Part shown: piece by piece, positions 1 to 4,809 of the stretch
Layout: each line of letters opens with the position of its first letter
How positions within the stretch are numbered: position 1 is the first letter of the stretch
Source: RGIG1959 sp045651865
GTDB lineage: Bacteria > Bacillota > Clostridia > Oscillospirales > Acutalibacteraceae
DNA: 8,861 bases
NCBI GenBank assembly: GCA_045651865.1
Contig: JAZRTC010000149.1
Span: forward strand, 1 to 8,861
Direction: 5' to 3'
Program-made: the position numbers and the translations under genes
The notes under the pieces: model-generated
The model's database searches: none
What the model was told of the DNA's origin: nothing
Seen by the model: only the letters and a program-made list of their open reading frames with translations

Positions 1-361
1 CATCCTCCACCGACCGCTCCAGCTTCTCAGCGATCTCCCCCACCGTCGGTTCACGGTTAAGTTCTGTGGTCAATTCCTCACGGGCGCGAGCGACTTTGAG
101 CGACAACTCACGGATCGAACGGCTGACCCGCACACTGCCGCCGTCACGAAACAGCCGCCGCATCTCACCGATGATCAGCGGCACGGCATAGGTTGAAAAA
201 CAAAATCCCCGCTCGGCATCAAATCCGTCAACCGCCTTGACCAGTCCCACGCACCCCGCCTGAAACAGATCGTCGTATTCAATGCCCTTGCCGTGAAAGC
301 GTCTGGCGCAGGTATGCACCAGTCCGATGTTATCCTCAATTGCCTTGTCCCGCTCACTCAT
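1..361 (-). CDS. sigF: RNA polymerase sporulation sigma factor sigma F, partial (3' end outside window)
   Basis: This is the N-terminal 120 residues of a sigma-70 family factor read on the minus strand; the gene continues past position 1. Residues 28-48 contain the region 2.1-2.2 core-binding sequence (YDDLFQAGCVGLVKAVDGFD). Residues 52-73 carry the region 2.3-2.4 melting and -10 recognition stretch (FSTYAVPLIIGEMRRLFRD). Region 3 follows to the window edge. Its ATG overlaps the spoIIAB stop (ATGA), and there is no strong ribosome site, so translation is probably coupled. Sigma B, F and G factors are similar in region 2. The assignment to sigma F (spoIIAC) rests mainly on the preceding SpoIIAA and SpoIIAB. 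In known spore formers sigma F directs early forespore transcription and is held inactive by SpoIIAB. Regions 3.2 and 4 are not visible here, so the 3' part cannot be checked. Confidence 0.93.
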   Translation of the reverse strand, partial: MSERDKAIEDNIGLVHTCARRFHGKGIEYDDLFQAGCVGLVKAVDGFDAERGFCFSTYAVPLIIGEMRRLFRDGGSVRVSRSIRELSLKVARAREELTTELNREPTVGEIAEKLERSVED

Positions 362-807
362 AGGGCATCATCCCGACGGCGGCGAATGCGTATGTATTTC
401 TCCATTGTTACGGTCGTTCCCTTGCCGACGGTCGAGCGCACCTTCATGGTATCCATAAAGCTCTCCATCACCGAAAAGCCGAGTCCCGAGCGATCCTCTC
501 CGCCTGTGGTATACAACGGTTCCATGGCTTTTTTGACATCGGGGATGCCGCATCCGCGATCCCGCACCCGCACCGTTACGCGGCCATTCTCAAACAACTG
601 CACATTGATAAAGATATCGCCGATCGTGTCCTTATAGGCGTGGACAATGCAGTTGGTGACCGCTTCAGACACCGCTGTGCGCAGATCGGCAAGCTCGTCT
701 ACAGCGGGATCAAGCTGTGCCACAAACGCGGACACTGCACTTCGGGCAAAGCCCTCGTTTGCCGAGCGGCTGGCAAACACCAACCGCATTTCATTCATCG
801 TTTTCAT
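358..807 (-). CDS. spoIIAB: Anti-sigma F factor / serine kinase SpoIIAB
   Basis: A 149-residue protein of the GHKL ATPase fold, close to the usual length (146 in Bacillus subtilis). The ATP-binding signatures are visible: the N box at 42-56 with Glu48 and Asn52 (AVSEAVTNCIVHAY), the G1 box at 81-89 (VRDRGCGIP), and the G2 region at 104-111 (EDRSGLGF). NEGFAR at 17-22 matches the NESFAR of B. subtilis, whose Arg contacts SpoIIAA and sigma F. The C-terminus is strongly basic (RIRRRR). SpoIIAB binds sigma F and phosphorylates SpoIIAA. The first ATG was chosen because AAGGAGG lies 7 bases upstream; the Met at residue 4 is too far from it. The ATG overlaps the spoIIAA stop by one base (TAATG), and the stop overlaps the sigF start (ATGA). 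Confidence 0.97.
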   Translation of the reverse strand: MKTMNEMRLVFASRSANEGFARSAVSAFVAQLDPAVDELADLRTAVSEAVTNCIVHAYKDTIGDIFINVQLFENGRVTVRVRDRGCGIPDVKKAMEPLYTTGGEDRSGLGFSVMESFMDTMKVRSTVGKGTTVTMEKYIRIRRRRDDAL

Positions 808-1127
808 TACGCTTCCTCCTTTTCGCTCCAGATCGGCAGGCGTTCGAGTCCTGCCAATCGCATCACCTTTTCCATTCGCGGCGATGCCCCGCGCACCTGC
901 AAACGACCACCCATCGACTGCATCAGCTTATAGCGCCCCATCACAAACCCGATTCCCGAGCTGTCCATAAAGGTGATGCCGCTGAAATCCAGCACCAGCA
1001 ATTTCGGGTGGCGCTTTTGCACGGTATCGTCCACCCGCTCGCGAAGCGGTGCGGCATTATGATGATCCAGCTCACCCGCCAGATATACCGTTGTGACCGC
1101 TTGCTCGGTCGTTTCCTTCACATCCAT
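807..1127 (-). CDS. spoIIAA: Anti-sigma F factor antagonist SpoIIAA
   Basis: A 106-residue STAS-domain protein. The N-terminal strand pair ends in LAGELDHHNA (residues 16-25), typical of this family. The phosphorylation loop is FMDSSGIG at 53-60; by alignment with B. subtilis SpoIIAA the second serine, Ser57, is the residue phosphorylated by SpoIIAB. Unphosphorylated SpoIIAA displaces sigma F from SpoIIAB. The ATG has an AGGAGGAG ribosome site 8 bases upstream (1136-1143). It is the first gene of the spoIIAA-spoIIAB-sigF operon, isolated from the upstream gene by the terminator at 1210-1251, so its promoter must lie in about 1128-1209. No gene for the SpoIIE phosphatase, which would dephosphorylate it, is in the window. 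Confidence 0.97.
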   Translation of the reverse strand: MDVKETTEQAVTTVYLAGELDHHNAAPLRERVDDTVQKRHPKLLVLDFSGITFMDSSGIGFVMGRYKLMQSMGGRLQVRGASPRMEKVMRLAGLERLPIWSEKEEA

Positions 1128-1157
1128 AGGCTTGTCTCCTCCTGTGATTTTGAGTCT

Positions 1158-1191
1158 ATTGTATCGTAAGCATTACGCGAATATACGCGAA
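1158..1191 (-). promoter_or_regulatory. Candidate spoIIA promoter region with tandem octamers
   Basis: On the minus strand TACAAT (1158-1163) could be a -10 element. Upstream of it the octamer TTCGCGTA occurs twice (1184-1191 and 1174-1181), exactly 10 bp apart, so on the same face of the helix. In Bacillus this operon is driven by sigma H with Spo0A boxes (TGTCGAA or its complement). The octamers share only TTCG with the Spo0A box, and I see no convincing sigma H -10 (GAAT), so the promoter class is uncertain. The role as activator or repressor site is inference. Confidence 0.35.
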
Positions 1192-1209
1192 ACGCGCCGT
1201 TATAAAAGA

Positions 1210-1251
1210 AAAAAGTGAGCCCTTGTCAAACGAGACAAGGACTCACTTTTT
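1210..1251 (-). terminator. Rho-independent terminator after the 1263-1757 gene
   Basis: The arms at 1210-1227 and 1234-1251 pair over 18 bp with a single mismatch and a 6-base loop. On the minus strand the stem is followed by TTTTTTCTTTTA. It lies 12 bases beyond the stop of the membrane protein gene and insulates the spoIIA operon. The A and T runs at both ends mean it could work in both directions. Confidence 0.9.
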
Positions 1252-1262
1252 GCAATATTCCC

Positions 1263-1757
1263 TCACCATGAGCCGCGGCAAAAGAGCCGCTCCGCCAAGG
1301 CGGCGAGCGCCGTTGTGACCGCATTAGCACCGATCGTCACCCACAAAAGGCGTTTCGGGCGGTCAGTATGCTTGCGAAGTGTGAAATATACCACGGGAAT
1401 TTCCGCCAGCAAGGTCATAATCAGATACGCCACACCGACGGTGTACATCGGAACATGCTCCAAAGCCTGATAAAATGTGTAAGGTGTGTGATCAACAAAC
1501 ACATACGGCACAGCAAACGACACACTGTTTGCAAGCAACACTATGCACAGCACTTTTGAAAAGGGTTGCACCTTTGCTATGCGCGTCAATGCCAAAGTCT
1601 CCACCGTCAGCGTCACCGCGATCACAACGGGCAACAGATCATACGGGCGGGTGCTTGAGATCCAGTGCCACGACGAATTGGCACTTGCTGTCAGCGACAA
1701 CGCGCACACCAACATCCCCATCAGCAGTCCTGCCGAACAACATTTGTACCGTTTCAT
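1263..1757 (-). CDS. Small multi-pass membrane protein, function unknown
   Basis: A 164-residue hydrophobic protein that I do not recognise as a named family. Residues 8-26 form a signal peptide or first membrane segment ending in LTASAN, a possible signal peptidase site. A short polar stretch with SSWHWISSTRPYD follows. Further membrane segments are about 41-58, 67-87, 104-126 and 138-156, and the C-terminus has a Lys/Arg patch (KHTDRPKR). The start was placed at the ATG 6 bases after AGGAGGGG (1764-1771). An in-frame ATG two codons upstream and one 12 codons upstream lack suitable spacing. It has its own extended -10 promoter (1780-1788) and terminator, so it is probably monocistronic. A 15-bp inverted repeat buries its ribosome site in any transcript reading through from the 1832-2317 gene. 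It may be a clostridial conserved hypothetical protein; no function is inferred. Confidence 0.8.
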   Translation of the reverse strand: MKRYKCCSAGLLMGMLVCALSLTASANSSWHWISSTRPYDLLPVVIAVTLTVETLALTRIAKVQPFSKVLCIVLLANSVSFAVPYVFVDHTPYTFYQALEHVPMYTVGVAYLIMTLLAEIPVVYFTLRKHTDRPKRLLWVTIGANAVTTALAALAERLFCRGSW

Positions 1758-1759
1758 AC

Positions 1760-1803
1760 ACATCCCCTCCTGTGACTCCATTGTACCACACAAGAGGGGA
1801 TGT
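1760..1803 (-). promoter_or_regulatory. 15-bp inverted repeat spanning the promoter and ribosome site of the 1263-1757 gene
   Basis: The arms at 1760-1774 and 1789-1803 pair over 15 bases with one G-U (acatcccctcctgtg against cacaagaggggatgt) around a 14-base spacer. The spacer contains the -10 element. The downstream arm contains the ribosome site AGGAGGGG. As DNA it is a possible repressor operator. As RNA it forms only if transcription starts upstream of 1803. Confidence 0.7.
1780..1788 (-). promoter_or_regulatory. Extended -10 promoter for the 1263-1757 gene
   Basis: Minus-strand TGGTACAAT is an extended -10 (TGN followed by a 5/6 match to TATAAT). No good -35 is found 16-18 bp upstream (GAACAA at best), as is common with extended -10 promoters. 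The predicted start near 1773 falls at the edge of the downstream arm of the inverted repeat, so this transcript would lack the upstream arm. Confidence 0.55.
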
Positions 1804-1831
1804 TGTTCCTTAGGATTTGATTAAATAATGA

Positions 1832-2317
1832 TTAAGACCACGCCCGTACACCATCGATATGCAAAAAGCGCACCATGTCAAAGTTGTAAGTCGACAGCGG
1901 TCGGTCAAACGCATCGAAAGTATGCGCCGCAACCAGCAATACAGGCGAGGTTGCAGTAATAACGGGTGTGTGATAAAAACTCCCGTCCGACCGCCCGAGC
2001 TGTACCAGATCGCCGACCTGTACCTCGTCTGCCCCGACCTCGCGGGCGTACGGCCCGACACTGCGGTTGGTGATAAGAAAACGGTACAGATACTCCACTC
2101 CTGTCCACGACGGCGTGCGGTCGGAGGATGAGCGGTAATACCATCCCATCGTCGGGGTGGTATTCATCACGCCCGCACCTGCGAACACACATTGCGATGC
2201 AAAGTTGGTGCAATCTCCGCCGACACTGTCAAAATTGTAATACCGTGGGTTGCGGGCAAATGCCCATTGCTGTGCATACGCCACCGCCGCCGCGCGGTTA
2301 TATCCGGTTTCACGCAT
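1832..2317 (-). CDS. Amidase_6-type putative cysteine amidase (NlpC/P60-CHAP-like fold)
   Basis: A 161-residue protein matching the putative amidase domain family (Amidase_6) over nearly its full length. Residues 7-20 (NRAAAVAYAQQWAF) begin the domain. The core is GGDCTNFASQC at 33-43, with Cys36 as likely nucleophile. His116 in FYHTPVI and His132 in AAHTFDAFDRPL are candidates for the catalytic His and the conserved family His. There is no signal peptide or membrane segment, so it acts in the cytoplasm or after lysis unless exported another way. The substrate is unknown; peptidoglycan-type amides are a guess from the fold. The start is the ATG with AGGCGGTG a few bases upstream, where the domain homology begins. 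The longer in-frame extension up to 2476 runs through the kinase gene and is unlikely to be translated. A hairpin overlapping this ribosome site separates it from the kinase gene. Confidence 0.85.
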   Translation of the reverse strand: MRETGYNRAAAVAYAQQWAFARNPRYYNFDSVGGDCTNFASQCVFAGAGVMNTTPTMGWYYRSSSDRTPSWTGVEYLYRFLITNRSVGPYAREVGADEVQVGDLVQLGRSDGSFYHTPVITATSPVLLVAAHTFDAFDRPLSTYNFDMVRFLHIDGVRAWS

Positions 2318-2360
2318 AAAAACACCGCCTTTCCTACGACCAGCGTATGAAAGACGGTGT
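2318..2360 (-). terminator. Terminator-like hairpin overlapping the ribosome site of the 1832-2317 gene
   Basis: The arms at 2322-2333 and 2349-2360 pair over 12 bp with one G-U. Inside, tacg (2335-2338) pairs with cgta (2344-2347), leaving a 5-base loop. On the minus strand the stem is followed by TTTTT (2318-2322) and then directly by the ATG of the next gene. It has the shape of a terminator for the kinase gene, whose stop is only 8 bases before it. The 3' arm also contains the AAAGGCGGTG ribosome site. It could therefore attenuate transcription, translation, or both. Confidence 0.75.
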
Positions 2361-2367
2361 GCAACTG

Positions 2368-2874
2368 TTACAACGGTATGGAATAGGCATCGTCGATCCA
2401 CACATACGGCAGACCGTGTGCCTGACAGCCGTGTAAGACGGCGGTGTTTCCCGCAATCAGCCACTCCGTTGTGCAATCGTCATCGAAAAGGCGTTGCTCA
2501 ATCACATTGGCATAGCGGCGGATGTCCTCAAAATGTTCGCAGATGTACTTCTCGCTCATTACAAGGCAGACATAGCGGATGCTCGCAAGCTCGTCCGCCG
2601 AGAAATCCGCTTGCCAGTCAAACGGAATATAACACCCCTCAACAATGAGATTTTGCTTGTTTTCCAGCGCTGTTTTGATCATCTCGCGCACGATCGGCCA
2701 CAGATAAATGGTCAACTTATCGTCGTCCATCGGTGTCAGCGTCGTCTGCCCACTGCGGATCAATCCCATTTTTAGATGGTCGATTGACAAACAGGGATAG
2801 TGATATTCCTCCAGCATCCGCTGTGCCAGCGCTGTTTTGCCTGTATGAGAGGCACCCGTTATGAGAATAATCAT
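2368..2874 (-). CDS. P-loop kinase-like protein (AAA_33 / adenylate-kinase-like)
   Basis: A 168-residue nucleotide-binding protein. The Walker A motif is at the N-terminus (GASHTGKTA, residues 7-15; Lys13, Thr14). IDHLKMGLIRSG at 31-42 resembles the lid and substrate region of small P-loop kinases. LIVEGCYIPFDW at 76-87 sits where these kinases keep the Walker B-like strand. EDIRRYANVIEQR at 116-128 supplies arginines that may act in phosphotransfer. Many clostridial homologues are labelled adenylate kinase or 2-phosphoglycerate kinase without proof; the true substrate cannot be read from the sequence. Its ATG overlaps the stop of the membrane protein gene (ATGA), so the two are co-transcribed and translationally coupled. 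A cytoplasmic role linked to that membrane protein is inference. Confidence 0.85.
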   Translation of the reverse strand: MIILITGASHTGKTALAQRMLEEYHYPCLSIDHLKMGLIRSGQTTLTPMDDDKLTIYLWPIVREMIKTALENKQNLIVEGCYIPFDWQADFSADELASIRYVCLVMSEKYICEHFEDIRRYANVIEQRLFDDDCTTEWLIAGNTAVLHGCQAHGLPYVWIDDAYSIPL

Positions 2875-3422
2875 GTCGCCACCGCCTTTTTCAGCGATCT
2901 ATGTAACGCGAAAGCGGCAAAGACATCCACACAAAACACAATTTGCAACAACGCAAACGGGATTGCCTTTTGAATCGACATCTGTCCTTGACGCACGGCA
3001 TTGATTACCGCCGCCAGAACGGTAATTCCGCTCAACATCAACATAAAGCCGTCCAGCAAAAACAACCCGATGGTAAACGGAATCGTAAAGATCACAATAA
3101 GGCTCAGTACACCTACCGCAAAAATGAGCAAATAGGCGGGGATCTGAAACAACTTGATCACAAGCGCTGTTTTGGCAAGCGACAGCGCATCCCATTGACG
3201 ACGGACAGCAAGCACCCCATGCACGACGCTCAGCACCGTGGCAACCGCAAAACAGATCAATAACGCACCAATCAGATACAACGCGTTGTTTTTAAACACG
3301 GACGCCATAATATCGCCGAAAAACGGCACATCCGAAGACAGAAAGATCATCGCTGTCGCCGCCAGCACCAGATACGGAAGCAATGCGGTCAGCAACAGCA
3401 ACCAGTTGAATTTTTTATACAT
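2871..3422 (-). CDS. Multi-pass membrane protein, function unknown
   Basis: A 183-residue, very hydrophobic protein of no family I can name. Likely membrane segments are at about 8-28, 46-71, 87-112, 113-143 and 152-173, with a short basic loop near 74-75 (VRRQWD) and a basic C-terminus (RSLKKAVAT). The start is the ATG after AAAGGCGGTGAAGGA. An upstream in-frame extension to 3506 would begin above the -35 element and is rejected. It is the first gene of an operon with the P-loop kinase-like gene, overlapping it by 4 bases, and is driven by the sigma-A promoter at 3444-3472. It might be a membrane partner of the kinase-like protein, but nothing in the sequence proves it. Confidence 0.8.
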   Translation of the reverse strand: MYKKFNWLLLLTALLPYLVLAATAMIFLSSDVPFFGDIMASVFKNNALYLIGALLICFAVATVLSVVHGVLAVRRQWDALSLAKTALVIKLFQIPAYLLIFAVGVLSLIVIFTIPFTIGLFLLDGFMLMLSGITVLAAVINAVRQGQMSIQKAIPFALLQIVFCVDVFAAFALHRSLKKAVAT

Positions 3423-3443
3423 TCCTTCACCGCCTTTGATATC

Positions 3444-3472
3444 AGTATAGCATACACTTTTATTCATGTAAA
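3444..3472 (-). promoter_or_regulatory. Sigma-A promoter of the 2871-3422 operon
   Basis: Minus-strand TTTACA (3467-3472), a 17-bp spacer, then TATACT (3444-3449) with an extended TGC just upstream. Both hexamers match consensus at 5 of 6 positions with ideal spacing. The start would be about 15-20 bases before the ribosome site, giving a short leader. Confidence 0.85.
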
Positions 3473-3497
3473 GAAACATATTACTGTACACACTTTT

Positions 3498-3560
3498 CGC
3501 ATACAAAACAAAAAAACCATCCCTTCGGGATGAGCTTTTTGTTTTGGCGGAGAAGGAGGG
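3498..3560. repeat. Direct repeat copy A: tRNA-Ser 3' end plus terminator (displaced copy)
   Basis: This stretch matches 3687-3749 at 60 of 63 bases without gaps. It contains the terminator hairpin (3505-3523 with 3527-3545) and, at 3545-3560, the last 16 bases of the tRNA-Ser gene including CCA (read on the minus strand). Similarity stops abruptly at 3561, inside what would be the T arm, so this is a tRNA fragment and not a gene. Confidence 0.9.
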
Positions 3561-3686
3561 TCACTATCAATATGAAAATTCAATCTCGTCTTTTAGTGTG
3601 TTTGAAAGGCAGCAGTCTCTTCAACTCCACGCCCTAAAAACAGTCCACCGGACTGTTTTCTTTACGGGCTTTCGAATCCCTCTTCC
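3561..3686. other. 126-bp segment between the tRNA 3'-end copies, with hairpin and inverted T-arm-like sequence
   Basis: No gene is supported here. It holds a perfect 10-bp hairpin (3637-3646 with 3650-3659, loop ACC) with A/T runs on both sides, terminator-like in both directions. Outer gccc (3631-3634) and gggc (3666-3669) can extend it. At 3671-3682, ttcgaatccctc is identical to the tRNA-Ser T-arm 3' strand but in inverted orientation (tRNA copy at 3745-3756), and tcttcccgca after it resembles the acceptor end. The segment could be a tiny inserted or degenerate tRNA-derived element. Confidence 0.6.
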
Positions 3687-3749
3687 CGCATGCAAAACAA
3701 AAAGCCCATCCCTTCGGGATGAGCTTTTTGTTTTGGCGGAGAAGGAGGG
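3687..3749. repeat. Direct repeat copy B: intact tRNA-Ser 3' end plus terminator
   Basis: Partner of 3498-3560, offset by exactly 189 bp, with three substitutions. This copy is continuous with the complete tRNA gene. Confidence 0.9.
3694..3734 (-). terminator. Terminator of tRNA-Ser
   Basis: A 19-bp stem (3694-3712 with 3716-3734, one wobble pair) and a short ttc loop directly after the encoded CCA, ending on the minus strand in CTTTTTGTTTT. The stem begins within the CCA end, which is unusually tight. Confidence 0.9.
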
Positions 3750-3825
3750 ATTCGAACCCTCGAACGGGGATTAGCCGTTACACGATTTCCAATCGTGCGC
3801 GCTCGACCAGCTACGCGACTTCTCC
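3734..3825 (-). tRNA. tRNA-Ser (anticodon GGA)
   Basis: A 92-base gene including an encoded CCA. The acceptor stem GGAGAAG pairs with CTTCTCC, with discriminator G. The anticodon arm is CACGA-TTGGAAA-TCGTG with anticodon GGA (plus-strand 3788-3790), reading UCC/UCU serine codons. A long variable arm (ACGG...CCCGTT), typical of class II serine tRNAs, is present, and the T arm is GAGGG-TTCGAAT-CCCTC. It is transcribed from the promoter at 3858-3886. Confidence 0.97.
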
Positions 3826-3857
3826 ATATATATGCTGTTTTTGCAGAACGCTAGATT

Positions 3858-3886
3858 ATTATAATGAATAACTGTCAAAAAATCAA
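3858..3886 (-). promoter_or_regulatory. Promoter of tRNA-Ser
   Basis: Minus-strand TTGATT (3881-3886), 17-bp spacer, perfect TATAAT (3858-3863). A TTGACA also occurs at 3873-3878 but is only 9 bp from TATAAT, so it is not the partner -35. The start would be roughly 25-30 bases ahead of the mature tRNA 5' end. Confidence 0.8.
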
Positions 3887-3959
3887 GTGTTTTTTTCGTT
3901 TTTTCCAAAAAACTTTTTCTCTTTACCCAAAACACAGTCCGACTGCGAACGAAATCGCG

Positions 3960-3988
3960 TTGCATATTCTCCCGCGGCATGGTACAAT
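3960..3988 (+). promoter_or_regulatory. Promoter of the 4024-4764 ATPase gene
   Basis: TTGCAT (3960-3965), 17-bp spacer, TACAAT (3983-3988) with an extended TGG. Small palindromes (cagtccgactg, 3935-3945) and A/T tracts lie between this promoter and the divergent tRNA promoter. The leader is short, about 30 bases. Confidence 0.8.
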
Positions 3989-4023
3989 ACAGGAAGATAT
4001 ATTCAGACATGGAGGGGTTCCTG

Positions 4024-4764
4024 ATGACATCGCCGCCGTATATCCGCTGTATCGAGATGCGACAGCTTGAAGACCTTGACAGCTATCTATACGACCTTCC
4101 CGCCGTACAGCATCTCTTGAAAACAGGTGAGCTGGAGCTGTCATCCCCTGTGACCTTTTTTGTCGGTGAGAACGGTGCGGGCAAATCCACTCTGCTGGAA
4201 GCGATTGCCGTCGCCCACGGCTTCAACCCCGAGGGCGGTACGGTGAATTTCAACTTCTCCACCCGCAACAGCCATTCCAATCTTCACCGCGCGATCTCCC
4301 TGGGGAAACGGCAATTCCCAAAAGATGGCTTTTTCCTGCGTGCGGAGAGTCTGTACAATGTCGCAAGCAATCTTGATGACCTCTCCTCTGCCTATCCACC
4401 CTTGATCGACTCCTATGGCGGAATCTCGCTTCATACACAATCCCACGGCGAGAGCTTTCTTTCAATCATTCAAAACCGCTTCGGCGGCAACGGTCTGTAC
4501 ATCCTCGACGAACCCGAAGCAGCACTGTCCCCTTCTCGACTGCTGACACTGATGATCGAGATTGACCGTCTTGTGAAAGACAATTCCCAATTCATCATCG
4601 CGACTCACTCGCCCGTTCTGATGGCTTTCCCCAATGCCGAGGTGCTGGAATTTTCGCAAAGCGGTATCCGCAAGACCGATTATCGCGAAACCGAGCATTA
4701 TCGCATCACCAAAGGCTTTCTGGAAAACCCCGAGCGGATGTTACGCTATTTGCTGAACGATTAA
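4024..4764 (+). CDS. ABC-type AAA family ATPase (predicted stand-alone ATPase)
   Basis: A 246-residue cytoplasmic ATPase with ABC/SMC-like motifs. The Walker A is GENGAGKST at 48-56. The signature-like motif SHGES at 140-144 stands in place of the canonical LSGGQ. Walker B is LYILDEPEAALS at 158-169, and the switch histidine is ATHSPVL, His195. No membrane segment, zinc-hook coiled coil or nuclease domain is present, which fits the small stand-alone predicted ATPases (COG3910-like) of unknown role. The start is the ATG with GGAGGGG 7 bases upstream; two earlier in-frame Mets (an ORF from 3979) lack a ribosome site, and 3979 lies inside the promoter. It is a single-gene unit with its own promoter and terminator, the only protein gene on the plus strand. 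Some relatives occur in anti-phage modules, but no effector gene is adjacent here. Confidence 0.9.
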   Translation: MTSPPYIRCIEMRQLEDLDSYLYDLPAVQHLLKTGELELSSPVTFFVGENGAGKSTLLEAIAVAHGFNPEGGTVNFNFSTRNSHSNLHRAISLGKRQFPKDGFFLRAESLYNVASNLDDLSSAYPPLIDSYGGISLHTQSHGESFLSIIQNRFGGNGLYILDEPEAALSPSRLLTLMIEIDRLVKDNSQFIIATHSPVLMAFPNAEVLEFSQSGIRKTDYRETEHYRITKGFLENPERMLRYLLND

Positions 4765-4799
4765 AAAAAGAGTACCGTTCGTTGAACGGTACTCTTTTT
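4765..4799. terminator. Shared bidirectional terminator between convergent genes
   Basis: The stem of 4765-4780 and 4784-4799 pairs perfectly over 16 bp with a GTT loop and has A and T runs on both sides. It begins directly at the stop of the ATPase gene and lies 11 bases past the stop of the amidase gene (4810) coming the other way, so it serves both. Confidence 0.93.
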
Positions 4800-4809
4800 A
4801 TTTATCGGT

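Noticed and set aside
1..1127. SpoIIAA-SpoIIAB-sigF as a novel partner-switching module
   Set aside because: Gene order, lengths and motifs match the well-known sporulation operon, so it is not new.
2318..2476. 53-residue N-terminal extension of the Amidase_6 protein
   Set aside because: It overlaps the kinase gene in another frame, has a Cys/Arg-rich composition unlike the domain, and the internal ATG has the ribosome site.
3637..3659. Terminator of a lost gene
   Set aside because: The 10-bp hairpin is terminator-like, but no gene precedes it on either strand apart from the tRNA, which has its own terminator. It is described as part of the inserted segment instead.
3544..3774. 76-residue plus-strand reading frame ending in AEKEGFEPSNGD
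   Set aside because: It is the antisense of the tRNA-Ser 3' end and its duplicate. Peptides of the EGFEPSNG type are a well-known false annotation over tRNA genes.
3873..3878. Perfect TTGACA as the -35 of the tRNA promoter
   Set aside because: Only 9 bp separate it from TATAAT, and at 16-18 bp downstream there is no -10. The TTGATT at 3881-3886 has the correct 17-bp spacing.
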